Positions 35,627 to 49,406 of a DNA stretch of 64,000 nt are shown piece after piece. The position numbers were made by a program, and so were the translations under genes. Source of the DNA: Tetrahymena elliotti 4EA (lineage: Eukaryota > Ciliophora > Oligohymenophorea > Hymenostomatida > Tetrahymenidae); the NCBI GenBank assembly GCA_000231825.2, contig JH720293.1, positions 558,001-622,000 of the forward strand. The letters are read 5' to 3'. The notes under the pieces are model-generated. The model saw only the letters and a program-made list of their open reading frames with translations, searched no databases and had not been told where the DNA came from. Numbering within the stretch: position 1 is the first letter of the stretch; each line of letters opens with the position of its first letter.

Positions 35627-36106
35627 TATTATGAAATTTATGTATATTAAAAATTGTAATTATTTCAACACATAATACTAAATTATCTAAAAATCTTGAA
35701 TATAAAATATCTTTTTAATTAAAATTCAAAAGCAAACTGATTGTTTTAAATTCAATAAACCAGTTCTAAATAAAATATTGAATTACATAAATATTATATA
35801 CATGCATACTTGTTTATATTAAATTTCCTTAAATTACTCTTAATGAAACATAGAATAGTTTGATAAAAGTAGAATCACTATGGATGTAATTAATATTTCA
35901 AATTAAATTTCGAATAGTAAAAATAAATCTTTTTAACTAATTAGAATGATTTAAACTATTTTTAGTCTTGCTAAGCCCAACTAAAATTAAAAAATAAGAG
36001 TTTTTAATTACAAATGAGGGAGCTAATTACAGAATACTCATTTTAGGTGAAAAATTATAATTTTTATATTAAAAATAAATAAAAAAATTAAAAAAAAATA
36101 AGCGAA
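35627..36106. promoter_or_regulatory. Divergent promoter region
   Basis: 480 bp between the start of the minus-strand Hyccin-like gene and the plus-strand spermine synthase gene. AT-rich; no specific site can be named. It must contain both promoters. Confidence 0.45.
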
Positions 36107-37219
36107 ATGAATAGCTAAATATTTTGTAGATAAAATTTGGGTAAATCGCTCCTTTTGGATTTCAAAGATATTTCTAATTTGGACTCAAATTCTATTGATA
36201 AATTGGCCACTACATTTTAAGATATTATTTCTAAGTTATTTTAAGAAGAGATGATTCGCCCTAAAGTTATTGAATAAGATCATGGTTAATGTATATCATA
36301 CTTACTTTCTAATGGAGTAAATTTAATCATATAAACTTGGTTTGAGTAAAATAGCATGACATTAAGTTATTATGATCCAACTAACTAGGCTGATTAAAAT
36401 GTCAAGTTTTTGGAGGATTTAACTTGTGAATAGTTAGGTTGGCATAAATGCTCATCAAATATTTCACTTGAAAGAGGTGGTAAATGTAAATTAATATGTA
36501 ATGAAAGTGAAAATAAAAGTGAGATCTTATTTAACGCTAAATTCATATATAGGGAAATGACTCCTTATTAAGAATTGAGGGTCTATGATACCTTACAAAT
36601 GGGAAGAATATTATTATTAGATGACATGGTATAAATTACTTAGGAAGTTGAGGATAACTATACTGTTGATATGGTGGCAGGAGTAGTAAATAGAAATTTA
36701 AATAAAATTTATGATCATATTTTAATTATTGGAGGAGGAGATATGCTTATTGCTAACTATTTACTGGAAAAGTTTAGTGATGTGGTAAAAAAAATTACAA
36801 TTTGTGAAATTGATCAAAGAGTAATTGAAGTTGTTAAAAGATTCTTCTTTGACTCTAATTTAGTTAATGAAAGCATTTCAAATGGAAAATTAAATATTGT
36901 TTATTAAGATGGTTCTTTATATGCTAAAGATTTAGCAGATTAGGGATAGTAAGTTGATGGAGTAATTATTGATTGCACTGATTTTTTGCCAGAAGGAGGA
37001 GTATCGAGTTCATTATTCACAGAAGAATTTTATATAAATATTACTAAATGCTTGAAAAAGGGAGGTATCTTTTCATAATAACTATCTTACAGCGAAATGA
37101 TTCCTGTATCTAAGGCTAAGTGGGATAAGTTAGGTTTGACAAATTATAACATTATTTTGAGTAAGACTCCCGAATATGGTGAAAATTTACCTATTGCTTA
37201 TGTAGAAAAAACAGATTGA
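36107..37219 (+). CDS. Spermine/spermidine synthase (aminopropyltransferase)
   Basis: A single exon of 370 aa, close to the 366 aa of human spermine synthase. The N-terminal ~120 residues (starting near GKSLLLDFKDI) resemble the AdoMet-decarboxylase-like dimerisation domain of spermine synthase. A small beta-domain follows with PYQELRVYDTLQMGRILLLDDMVQIT. The nucleotide-binding motif is LIIGGGDMLI near 207, and CEIDQRVIEVVKRFF is the second. The DxTD active-site motif is present as IIDCTDFLPEGG near 287. The enzyme transfers an aminopropyl group from decarboxylated AdoMet to a polyamine acceptor in the cytosol. In motif I the usual GGGDGG is GGGDML. The N-terminal domain favours spermine over spermidine synthase, but substrate cannot be settled from sequence alone. 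Confidence 0.88.
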
Positions 37220-37723
37220 TAAAAAAAAGAACATTTTAATAAAAATTATTTTAAAAAATTCAAAAGAATTTATTTTAATTTAGTAAATTTTTAATTTGAA
37301 ATTGTAGATATAAAATAGATTAATTTAATGTTTCTATGCTTTTTTATTTAAATTAAACAACAAAAAATATTTGTGTGTATGCCAATAACTAATAAGCTTA
37401 TTTATTTAAAATTGAGAAATATCCAGAGATACTAACCTTAAAGTGCCAAAAAAAAGCCTTTTGAAAAAGATTGTAATTAACTATAAGATAATTAATTGAA
37501 AAATTATTGCTGTTTATATTCGTTAGAGTTTGAAAAATCAAAAAATAAGAACAATCAAACAAATAGTTAAACAAACAAATTAATAAAGTAAAGCAATTAT
37601 TTTTCTAATAGAAGAAAAAGAAAAAAATCTATCTGTCATCTTACATAGAATATCAAGATAATTTATCTCAGATAATATATTAAACCTAGATCAAGTCATT
37701 TTAAATAAATTTTCTGAAATTTC
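37220..37723. other. Intergenic / leader region
   Basis: About 500 bp. The right part is A-rich with CAA-like runs and probably is the 5' leader of the coiled-coil gene. No other feature is seen. Confidence 0.45.
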
Positions 37724-39903
37724 ATGCAAGTCAATAAATAAAAATCTGCTCTAGATAACTCATTTACTTCCTAAGTTTCTTAGTAATCATCATAACAAAC
37801 TTAGAGTAATTAATAAAATAATATATTGTTGTCTACAAGATTAATGCAATTTTTTAATTTTTTATATAGGAAGACCTCCTCTTACCCTAAAATTCAATGA
37901 AATAAATACAACTCCTTAGAAAGAATAATTGAATTTTGATAAAATCGAAAAGAAAAATGATTAAAAGCAAAAAAATCCTGTTCAAAATATTAATCCACAA
38001 ACATTTAGCAGCAGTAAAAAGCCTTAAAAAAAGTAGATAATTGAAACAGATTTGGTTATTCAAGAATTCGAAAAGCTTAAGCTAAGGACATTACAAAAAA
38101 TATAAAAGAACTAAATTACCTAGATTGGATCAGACCCAAGAGCTTTGAGAGATCAAATTTATGAATAAATCTATCTTTTAATTTCTGAAAACTTAAAGCA
38201 AAGCAAGGTCATTGATTCAAAAAAATTTGGGTGTGATTGCAGTTACTAAAAATATTAGAATAATAGTATTAATGATATATCTCTTTCTATAAGCAATTTT
38301 TCATCAGTAGCTCATGTGGCTGAACCTTTATAGATTAGTTAAATTTTCGATGATCAAAATAAAGAAGAATAATTACAGCAAGAAATTAGTAAGTTACAAG
38401 AAGAAAAAAATTTACTTACAAAGTAGAAGGAGTTAGAATTTATTCTTTCATAAAATATGATTTAACAAATGAAAAAGCAAACTGCAGCATCTAATCTTGA
38501 CTTCTAGTTTTAACTTTAGCAATAAGATTTTTTGATTAAAAAATTTACTTCAGAAATAACACAAAGCAATACCAAATAATATTCATAGTATATTGATGAT
38601 ATCTTTGATAAAAATGTTCCTGTTAATACTAATAGCTATTACTAGTAATAGCAATCAAAGACTGCTAACAACTTAGAATCATAAAAAGAGCAAAAAAATA
38701 TTTCAAACAAAAATCTTGTCTCTTCAAATTAATAATTAAACTTAAAGGGAAGTAGAACATCTTCCTCAAGTTGTAGTCCAAATTCAAAGTAAAAAATTTA
38801 TCTATTTAATTTGTTTTTTTAATTTTGTTAAATAGTATCTAGAGCAAGTAACTAATTGATGGAAATAATTTAGAATATACTATGGAGTAACAAGAATAAG
38901 AAATTAATAAAGTTATTTAAGAAATGAAAGAGGGATTGAAATAACTATCTAATTTCAACCTTTCGAGAAATATGGAGCTTGATTATAAATTAAATATTCA
39001 AGAACTATTAAATAAATTAGAACAATAAGAAAAGCTGCAATAACACCAATATTTTGCTTGGAAGTAGTTCAAAAATTTATTCTAAAAATAATAAATTGAC
39101 ACAACTTTTTCAACTTGGGACACAAGAAAATCAGAGTAAATTTTAAGAAATTAAAAATTATGTAGCAAAATAATTTTTTTTTTATTGAAGTGATTCTAGT
39201 TAAATTGAGGGAAATGTATAAAGAGATAGAATGTAGAGCTAGGAGAGATTGTATGAAAATTAATTTTATTTACTTTCTTAAGATTAGTAATAAAAAATTA
39301 CTGAAAGTGAAATTTAAGTTAGATTAAATGATATTTATCATAAAGAAAATGCTTTGAAAAGAAGAATGGCTCTATTAAAAAAGAAAGAGCTATGCATAAG
39401 TTAAAATTAAAAAAAGCTTTAGACCAGACTGTCATAATTCTAATCAGAAGTAACTTAAATTTTAAAACAATTATGAATCAACTTAAGAGATAATTCATAT
39501 TTAAATGTATTTTTTAAAATAATAGAGTAAGCTATTAGAAGAGAAGCAAAAGATTCAAACAAATAATGAATAGTAATTAAGTTAATTGTGGTAAGATTTC
39601 TTTAAGGAAGCTGAGAGAATATTTTAGCAAATATATTAACCCTCAAATGAAAATAATACAACTCAATAAGCTATAATTAGCATATAAAAGGTTTAAAATA
39701 TGGTATAAGGATATATTAGTAAAACAGCTAAAGACAAACAAATTTAAGAAAAAGAAAGAGAGATTGTCAAATAAATTAGAAGAGAATTAGAAACAAAAGA
39801 AAAAGAGCTTCAATTAGAAAAATTAGAATTTGAATAGCTCTGCTAAAAGATAAATAATTGCAAAGATATTTCAAGCAAATACTCATCAATATAATAATAA
39901 TGA
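37724..39903 (+). CDS. Long coiled-coil protein, unknown function
   Basis: Six exons give about 650 aa: 37724-37830, 37874-38788, 38836-39161, 39191-39250, 39283-39449 and 39526-39903 (TGA). Two introns are very short: 29 nt at 39162-39190 and 32 nt at 39251-39282. The first intron could equally begin at 37828. The N-terminus is Ser/Gln-rich. Coiled-coil stretches occur around 210-260 (EEQLQQEISKLQEEKNLL) and through most of the last 300 residues (EKEREIVKQIRRELETKEKEL). There is no membrane helix or enzymatic motif. Possible roles are cytoskeletal or basal-body scaffold, but this is only inference from the coiled coil. The start codon is the least certain part. Confidence 0.7.
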
Positions 39904-41952
39904 ATGAAAATTTGATTGATTGATTGATTAGTTAATTACCAGGCTGGCTACCAAATTTATAAATTTAATTAGAATAACAAAATATATTAATAAAAACGCA
40001 AATTAATTAAAAACCCCACCTCAAAATACAATCTTCAAATAAACAATTTAAAATGCAGAATACCTAACATACATATTTTTATTTTTCTATTTGTTATATT
40101 TTGAGTGCTTATTTCTCAGAATCAATAATTTATTTTGTTTATTATTATAATCTTAAAATAGATTAATTAATTTGATGGTAGATTCTATATGATCGATTTA
40201 AAATGTCTACGATATTTTGTTCAAAAGAAAATTAATTATTTATTGATTTTTCTTTCCTACCCATTAATTATATTTATTTATTTAATTCAAATATTTAAAA
40301 CTAGTTTTTCTACTAACAAAAATTAGAGTAGATCAATCAATTAATTATATTTATTTACAATCAAAAATTTTATTGAAATGTACTTTTAGTAAACACTTGA
40401 GACTTATCCCAAGCTATTGAGCACTCCTAAAATAATTTTCCAATATTTTTTTTAATTTTTGCCTTCTTTACTTGATATTTTGATGAGGAGATATTTCAAG
40501 GAAATAAACAAAAGTAGTGTATAATTACTATTTTTAGACATATATTCTCTTGAGATCTTGAGAGAATTTTTATTTTGCGATTATCAGAAGAAGAATTTTT
40601 ATATCATTGAAAGATAATAGATAAATTCAATTTAATGAAGATGCTATTAAAAGCTTCAAATTTAAATTTTTGGTTAAAGGAGAATTTAACTTTAATTGAG
40701 ATTATGATGCAATTTAGATCTTGAAAATCAGTCTTAATTATAATTAAGTTATTCGGAAATTAGGAATATTATGGAGATTTATTTTAAGTTAATTACAACC
40801 ATAATAATTGGAATAAAAATATCGAAGACGAAAATAAATAAGATTTGAAATATTGTATTAATTTTAAATTTGATCACTGATTATTTGCTTGTTAATATGA
40901 AATGAACACACTTAAAATAGTCATGTGAAATATATTAACTAGATCGAATTAATTAATTTAGTCTTACCATTTTTAATAAAATTTATTTTATGTTTTTCAA
41001 GCAAAATGAACTTAGTATTTTTAAGCTTTTAAAAAAAAATATTTTACAAGAAATGTTTTCTTAATTAATAATAATATTCATATACCTATTATGAATGAAG
41101 GAATAATGTTAATTAAATTAAATTTAAAACTGCTTGGTAAAATTTATTTCTGAATAAATAGATTCGACTGAAGGCAGAATAGCTGATTTATTTGTTAATT
41201 ATCTTTCAATAAGTATTAAATAACATTTTTAGGGCATGATGTTAAATAGTAAGTTATTGCTTCAACTTGAATTGAATACTTGAATATTTATTTCTTGGTA
41301 TCAAATAGCTTTTGTGTAATAAATATGAAATAAGTGAAATAAATATATGTATCATAAGTTGAAAATACTAATTTTAAGAAAATATAAGCCTGCACATAAA
41401 AATTAATGAGAACTAAAGTAACTAGACTATCATTTTGTTTAAAAAAATAATATCTGTTAAGATTAAGCTAAATTAGCTTTCCATACAAAAATTAAATAAA
41501 TAATCAAAATAGACCACTTAATCTATTTGCTGATTTTTTTTTTTGTGTACTATCTAATAGGTGCTATAGAGCTAAGCTAAAGAGTCGAAAAAAATTAATA
41601 ATTAAGAGAAAAAAAAGATAACACAGCAAGTAAATTTTTTTTTTCCTCTCTTTATTTGAAAAATAATCAATCACAAAACCTAAATTTTATTATTAATTTT
41701 TAAAAGGAAATCTTCTAAAATACAAAATCCTAACTAAAAGCAAACAATCCTTGCTAAAATTTTACCCTACCTTTCACTCGTTCACAAAGAATTTAAAAGT
41801 CTCTAAGGCTGAGAAAAATCATCGCTAACAACATAGTTGCGCACTTCTTTTATCTAAATCCAAAGCGCAAGCCTCCTTGATAAAAACAAACTCTGATTTC
41901 ATACTTATCTAACTTTAAATTTAATCTGATTTTCAAAAAAACTTAAAAAAAA
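39904..41952. other. Intergenic region with long cyclin leader
   Basis: About 2 kb. The left 1.7 kb is featureless AT-rich DNA. From about 41650 the composition changes to a C-rich, more complex sequence running into ATG 41953, most likely a 300-nt 5' untranslated leader of the cyclin gene. Confidence 0.5.
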
Positions 41953-43597
41953 ATGACTCATCTATATCATGGAAATTCACCTGAAAACTTTTTGAGCACA
42001 TGCGGAAGCGACAATTCCGATTCCCTTGTAACCAACTCTATTACTGATTAAAGAACTGTCCTTAAAGCCAAGTAAATGTCTTAGTGCTCTTTGTCTTCTG
42101 TCTCAACTTCATCCTCTTCTTTGTCATAGTCTTCTATTATTGCTTAAAAGCCTTTGAGTGCTGCAAAATATTAATAAATTATTGAGTAATTTGATAAGCT
42201 TGAGAATAAAAGCAAAAGTTAATCAAGTTCTAAGACCTCTATCTCATCATCTTAAGTCCCCCAAAAAAGTATTAATGTTATTAAATTAACTGATTGGGTA
42301 GTCAATGATCTTTGGAAGGATGCATTTGAACTTCACTAATTGTAGAATGAAGATGCTGAATACTTAGAAAAATGCTCGTTTTACCTTGAAGATAACAAGC
42401 GCATTAAAATTTCATTCTCTTCTTATGTAAAAAGACTTAAAGAACTTACTGAATGCTCTGATAATTGTTTTATTCTTGCATTATTACTCTTTGATAGACT
42501 TAACAAGAAGAAGAAATTAAATTACAGCCGTATTAATGTTCATAAGTAATTTATTCTTTCAATCAACAACATTCAATTTTTTTGTTTTATTTAATTTTCA
42601 TGTCTATGCTTTTCCATTTATTTTTATGAGGATAAATTTCATACGATCTGATTCGGACTAATAAATAATTCTTGATGTCGATTTTTACTACAGAAGCTCA
42701 TTCAAGTGCTTAATTGAAAATTTATGAGATCAAAATCGTATTTAAAACTCCCAAGGCTGGCTTAAAGAAATAAACGAATTTCGAGTGTGAAAGAGCGAAG
42801 GAGAGAATAAATATCAAGCATGACTGAGGATGGAATGAGGAGAAAGTCGGCGAATTAAACTAACTTACTTACTTCCTGCAGAGTTGAATTTCTGTTAATT
42901 GAGAGGAATTTATTGATTAGTTAGTTATAGAACTTAAAGTTAAAAGATGTTTCGAAATCAGTAATGAAATGAGAGAGTATCTGCAATTTTTTGAATTCCC
43001 CCCTTACTAAAATAAAGGATACTTACTTTTATAATTTCCACTCAATTAATCAATATTTGTCCGCTAAAAAATAAAAACGTATGATTGATTATTCTTATAT
43101 AAAGAGAGCTATCTCTCACTCTATATTTTTCGCTCCACCCCTCTATTCCAACTTTACTAAAAATAAGCTTTAAAAAATTGAAAATTCTCTCTGTATTTCA
43201 CTTTTAAGCTGAACAACAGATAGATCTAAAAGCTTTACACCAGCAATCAAGCAAAACAAACAAACAAAAATTTATAAGCATAGATAAACATAAATTATTA
43301 AATAAACAAATAAAAATCCATTCAATTTTTTTAGTCATTAGATTAATCTATTTCTTATTATTTAATAGACTTATGGCTGTCTGCCTTTGGTTGAGTGTCA
43401 AATTTTATGAAGACATCAATTTCACTGATGCATATTATGCATAAAAGATTGCAGGAATTCCTCTTGATGAGCTAATTTCCCTTTAATTCGAACTTCTTGA
43501 GCTTTTGAATTACAGATTGTTTATTTCTCCTTAAAGATTCAGCCATTTCGTGAAGCTCATCAATTCTCTCATCTAATCTGGAGCTGTCAATGCTTGA
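41953..43597 (+). CDS. PHO80-type cyclin (cyclin P/U-like)
   Basis: Two exons, 41953-42545 and 43369-43597 (TGA), give 273 aa. The first 115 residues are Ser-rich and low complexity. The cyclin box runs from about 153 to the end. It includes FSSYVKRLKELTECSDNCFI, ALLLFDRLNKKKKLNYSRIN, VHKLMAVCLWLSVKFYED and IPLDELISLQFELLELLNYRLF. This is the PHO80 form, in which an early Leu-rich helix precedes the K-F-x-E/D signature. Such cyclins partner CDKs in nutrient and cell-cycle signalling. The 823-nt intron splits the cyclin box at a conserved helix and is by far the longest in the window. Codon use is less AT-biased than in neighbours, suggesting higher expression. The leader and intron are also unusually C-rich. 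Confidence 0.85.
42546..43368 (+). other. 823-nt intron of the cyclin gene with leader-like sequence
   Basis: The donor is gtaattta and the acceptor ttaatag. The interior is not uniformly AT-rich. 42640-42860 is more complex and has several GC-containing stretches. 43100-43320 resembles a transcript leader: a TATAAAG at 43098, then pyrimidine-rich sequence, then CAAACAAAC-type repeats. An internal promoter or embedded non-coding RNA is possible but not shown. Confidence 0.5.
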
Positions 43598-46369
43598 ATA
43601 TCTTCTCTTTACTTTCTCCTTTCTATTGTTATTTATGCTCAATTCCAAGAAATTCGCAACACCTATATAAAATAAACTATGGAAATTAATAGCAATAATT
43701 ACATTCTCTTAATCTCAATACCCTTATTAGTAAAGAAATGATTTATTTTAAGAAGAGCAAGAAAGAGATTATATTCAGTAGATTTCTTTGCAAGAGAAGT
43801 CAGTTGTATTTGAGTTAATTTTATGCGTTTTAACTTATTGTTTCCTTGTAGCTTCACCACTCAATAAAATCATTTGAGTAATTTCATTTATTAACTTTTT
43901 AAAAAATACTGGGTCTGAGTTCCAATTATCAGTTAATAAATCTCTCAATTTGATTATTATAGTTAGCTTGTTTTCATGTTGGTAAAGGTGTTTAGTGTTT
44001 GAAAACCAATAAACGAAAATTAACTCTTACATTAACTAAAATAGACTCAAGAACTAACTAACTTTCTCATTCATTTTAATTCTCTCTATCTATCTATTTC
44101 AGATTGAAGAACTTCATTTTTCTTACATAATTAAAATTGTCACATTTTTAGTTAACGTTAAATATACAATATCGTTAATAAAACTCTTGTAAATACTTGA
44201 AAACTAGCCTTAATATCTATCTCCATGATTGAATAAAAGCTAAGTATTCTATGAAAAGCAATCACTTGTATATGTTGACCTGAAATTTAAATGTTTGATT
44301 GAAACTTGTTTATAAATATTTAAATTAAGCTAGTTCATTGTTATTAATAATCCATTTATATTTAATATTTGAATGTTAAAATTAGTTTTTGCAATACTAT
44401 TTGCACTACTGCTTTAACCTCTGTAAATATTCCAAACAAATACTAAATATTTCAACTTAATCTTATCCCTCATAGCAATCTCTTCTATGAACATCTATCT
44501 CATTTTAATTCAACTGTTGACGTTAAGAGTGTTACAAAACTCCACTGCTGAAAGAAAAGGCCTCTATTAAATATCTTGGAAGACAAGCACATTTCAAATA
44601 AATGACTCTGGGGAACGGAGAATAATAAAAAAATGAAAATAATTTTAATCAAATAAATACATTATTTAAAAATTAGAATAACTGATAATTTTTTAAAGTA
44701 AAATGTTAAATTGAATAAAAATTTAATAATTATAATATATAAATAAAATAAATACATTTAATTATTTAGTTATTGTAAATATTCTTATTAAACACATTAA
44801 TCTATCTATGCACATTCATATTTAAATTTAAAGATAATTATTTTTTTAACCAATCAATTATTTTTATTTTATCACATGTTATTAAATGCGTTAAATCACA
44901 TTTTTACTTTGGAATTACTTTCTCTACTCAGTGAATTAATCTTAGTTTATACAATCAAATTAACCGAAATCACAGAATACATACATCCGCTACAAAAAAA
45001 AAAATAAAAAACAAATATTCAAATATTGTTTTTATTATAACTAAAAGTTAAGCCAACTTTTTTTAAATTTTTTGATGATTAGATAGATTTAAAAAATATA
45101 TTTAATTATATATCAGAGAATTAGCATCCCTACTGGAATTAAAAATAAGAATAGATTTGATAAATCTATATTTATTTTAAGAAATTTCTACTCTAATAAA
45201 TTTAAGAAAGGATTCTTGTTGATACAGTTTCTTACAAAATAAAAAAGAAATTGATGTAAGAAATTAACTTTTAAACAAAACTCTAATAGATTAATTTAAT
45301 TGCCAACACAATTTTTTTAGCGACACAATTTACATTTGTAAAGATAAATTATTTGTAAAAAATAATAAAATTATCTTGTCTAAAAACAATAAAAAATTAA
45401 ATTTTTTTATTTTAAGTTAAGTAATTAATAATTTAGATAAATATTAGACACTCATTATGATTTAAATTGTTAATTTCTTTAAAATAAATTACTATAAGGT
45501 TTCCGTTTCTTGAATTTTAATTTTCAAATAACTATTAATAAATTCAAGCTATTTTTAGTAAGGTTAAGTGATGCCATTTACAAAAAATTTAGATTTTCAC
45601 TCTAAAATTAAGAAAATACTTTATGATTTTCTACTTTAACAATAAATAATAGCAAATAAATAAATTTATGTATTTTTTCCTCCCTTTATTACTGATTCTT
45701 GTTAAGTTGTTTAATAATATCATTATTTTAATTATATTGTTTGCTTTATTTTTATTCAGTTATCATTTGTTTTATTTTTTTTTCTTGTTGGTTTATTTTT
45801 TAAGATAGTAAATAAAAATATTTATTTTGTGGTTCATTCGAATTTTATTATTATTTAGAATATTGTCAACATTGAGAAGCATATCTAAAATTTATTTTAT
45901 TAACTTATATTATTTAATTTTATTTATATAATCTAGATAATTTATTCAGATTTAATATATTTTATTTAATTCATTAGATTTCTTGTGAATTATGAGTGAA
46001 TATGAATGGTAGTTTCAAATTTCTAAGCTTTGAAATTCATTGTTTTTTTTAATAGTTATTAATTAAGAATATTAGAACAGTAAATTATGTAACTTCTAAT
46101 AGTTCTTAACTAATTAATGTAAAATAATATAAACATAACAATAATTAAGTATTATTTTATTTCTAAAAATATTTCCCAATTTAAATTTTAAAATATTCGT
46201 TTTATTTTGTTAATGTTTTGAAGAAATTACAAAATTTTTAAATTAACATATTTTAGAGAAAATTTTATTAATATCACCTATTTGTGTTCTAAATATTATA
46301 CAATAATTTTAAATATTAATTTAATTTGTTTTGTGGATTTAATAATTAATGTGTTGTTTTTGTTATTTT
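43598..46369. other. Convergent intergenic region
   Basis: About 2.8 kb between the 3' ends of the cyclin gene and the minus-strand array. The left third (to about 44600) is more complex than average and may be long cyclin 3' UTR. The rest is A/T runs without genes. Confidence 0.5.
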
Positions 46370-48586
46370 TCATTTAAATTCTGATTACAATGGATTTATT
46401 TATATTAATTTTTAAGGATTTAACTAGTCACTTGGTACTCTAATAGGTTTTTCTTATTTTTGAATTCCAGCTTATTAGTTAAATATTTTTTCAGGTTTTT
46501 ATCTTTTCTGTACAAAATCTTTGAGAATTAAATATGAAGGAGGTGGATTCATTTTCTATGGGGATAAGGAAGAGCTAAGACCTGATCCAGGGTAATATTT
46601 TTCAGTTGTTTAATTTTATATATTTTTGAATTTAGATTTAGGATTTTGAGGAGATTAGAAGTTGTTATTGTCATAAAAACTAACTGTCATAGGAGCTAAA
46701 ATAGATTCATAATTTTAGCATTCATTAGAGCTTGGGACTAAGTTTTAATTGAATAGAGTTTAATTTTTTGAACTATCATAAAATATATTTTATCTTGAAG
46801 GTAACATTTTTGAAGCGTTTGGTTACTAATTTAATGATTATACAAATAAAAAATCTTCACCTTTTAAGGCTACTGTTTTTTAAAACTCTTCAGAAATACT
46901 GTAAACTCTTTTTCTGCTGCTTGGGTAGATTTTTACTTTGGGTGATTGTTTACCTTAATATTGGCTACTATTTTATTAGCCTTACTAACATGAGAAAGTA
47001 TTTCCAACACTAAAATTATAGCAATCAGAATCAAATTAAATAGATTTGGCCTGATTTGAATGAATACTTGCAATATTATATCTTTCATTTGGTGATGATA
47101 AATCAATATTAATTGAGGTATTTAAAGATAGCTATCTTTTTTCTGATATTTTTTCACAGGCACTTTAAACATATGATTTTAATTAATTAAAAGGGTTATT
47201 TGGTAAGTAGGGATTATATTAAGATTCTTAAGCAGATAACCCTCTTTTATGTATTAAATCTATTTTCCTTTTCCTAAATTGTAAAATATTTTATGGATGA
47301 TTACTACACTTGATTAAAGAAATTTATCTTATTGATTTTTATCCTTTATTTGATTCATTTTATTATTATTCTCTTTCTTCTAAGGTGTCTTCTTAAGTAT
47401 AATTCTTGTATTTCTCTGTAGTGTTATTTTTTATTTTTAGTCTACTTAATACTATTTTCTTGTTCTTGCTACTTGCTTCTCGATTTATTCTTTCTTTATA
47501 GTATGATATACCATCAAAAGTCTAAGCTTCCATATCTATTTCTTAGAATTTGGTGATACTATTATTTTTTTCCTATGTATTTATGCCAAGTAATTGTTCT
47601 TTAACTAAAGTATTTGATATTGGAATCAAATTATTACAGTTAGCATAAGAGCAATTTTTTTAATTTTAGCTATCTAGTGAAAAGCCTCTATAAAATGGTG
47701 ATGTTTAGTTAAAATATTACTTTTCATCTTCCCCTGATTTATTTATATCAAATGGAGAGTCATAATTTAAAGAATATTTATGAGATAACTTTCTTTTATT
47801 GGACAAGTTATTTTCTTGTGAGCTATTTAAGGATAGATCATAGTTAAGATTAAATAATTTTTGAGTAGCTTAAGTTGATGTAGATTATCTAGAGAAAATA
47901 TTATCTTGTATACTCGTTTTTTCATAATTTAAAAGACTTTATGTATCTCCATTAAAGTTAGCATTTAGATTAAGCTAAATTTCAGTTGCTAATTAATTAT
48001 CCTCCAATTTTGATTGTATAGTACTCAGATGAGTTTAAACATCATCTGAAGGAATTATATTTTATGTTAGGGAGATTCCTTATATATCTTAATTTATTTT
48101 GTTTAATTCATTCAATATCTTGGATTAATTAAATCCATTATACAGCGTTGTGTTGTAATCTTTGCGTGATCTACCAACTTTCATTGGTGAAATTTATTTT
48201 ATTTCTATGAACTTGCAAAAATCACTATCTTCTAAGTTTACTTTTACTTTTTGAGCAGCCTGCTTTTTGGCTTATATTAATTCCTGCTATTTTGCAGCTA
48301 GTTGTGTGTTAATTAGACTTGGTTTTTGAGTTCCATTTTCGTTTTGGTCATCTTGCTGTTATTTTTTTCTAAAAATTGGTGAAAATCTTTTTGCTTATCT
48401 TTATGAGTTTACAAAAGCTTTATTTTTATTGAAATTTTTTAAAAATGGAATGTTTTCAACTTTATCTCTCTAAGGAGAAAGTGGTTAGTATTCGTCTGGC
48501 TGTGAAATAGAATTTTCTTTAGATTTACTATCAGATTTTTCTATAAACTCACTTCTGATTACTGTAAATAAGTTTTAAATCTTCAT
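46370..48586 (-). CDS. Q/N/S-rich, probably disordered protein (array member 1)
   Basis: One uninterrupted minus-strand frame of 738 aa, ATG at 48586, TGA at 46370. The protein is rich in Gln, Asn, Ser and Lys, with no recognisable domain, signal peptide or membrane helix. Short basic patches punctuate it, such as MKVGRSRKDYNTTLYNGF near 135, KNKKIVLSRLKIK and KVKIYPSSRKRVYSISEEF. There is one short Glu/Gln-rich stretch. It is the largest of four consecutive co-oriented intronless genes of the same character. The length and balanced codon positions make it a real gene. Function is unknown; disordered scaffold or regulatory proteins are possibilities. Confidence 0.7.
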
Positions 48587-49406
48587 GATGAGAATATAGA
48601 AAAGAGAGTAAAAAAACTTTATTTAATATAGAAGTCGATTTTCTTAGTACCTCTTATTTTTACTATTATTAATTCTCAAACATCTTATTTGTAAATAATA
48701 TAAAACAAAGATTTTTAGATAACAAACATTTAAATTTATTAATTAAAAAAATGTTGTGGACTATATTAAATATTAAAGAAAAAAACCCAAATCAAAGTAA
48801 TCCAAACGTATTTTAGCCATATAATTCCAAATTAATTAAATAGATTATTGCTCTAATTTCGAAATCTGCAAAAATAAAATCCATTTATTAATTAATAAAT
48901 ATACCAAAGTATTTAAATATTAAAAATTAGTTAATTTTTAATGCAAATTATTTTAAATGACAAAAATCATTTTTATTTTAATAGATAATATAAAATTTGG
49001 GTATTTAATTTTAATCTAAAAAGTAAATTCAATATTAAATTAGTTTCAATTAATTTTGCCTAAAGAAGCATGACAATTAAATTATTGATTCACTCATATG
49101 ATAGATACTTGTCATTTCATTCTTAGAAATTAAATTTAAATATACAATTCTATCATATGCTCTTTTTAGTAATGCAAAATTATTGGTTGAATATAAATTT
49201 ATTTTTTTACTATGTTTGAATCATTTCGTCATTGATACGTTTAATCATTAATCTTTTTTAAGTAAGATCATACAGTTTGAAGAGCATGATTAATTAACGT
49301 ACTTGTTTTATTACTTTGTTTTTCTTTGTTCACTTAGTATAATTTTTTTTTTACATATATTTACTTAAGGATTAGTTCAATTAGATTTTTTTTATTAAAT
49401 AAATTA
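48587..49406. other. Intergenic spacer in the minus-strand array
   Basis: About 820 bp of AT-rich DNA between array members 1 and 2. It should contain the promoter of member 1 and the 3' end of member 2. Nothing else is visible. Confidence 0.5.
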
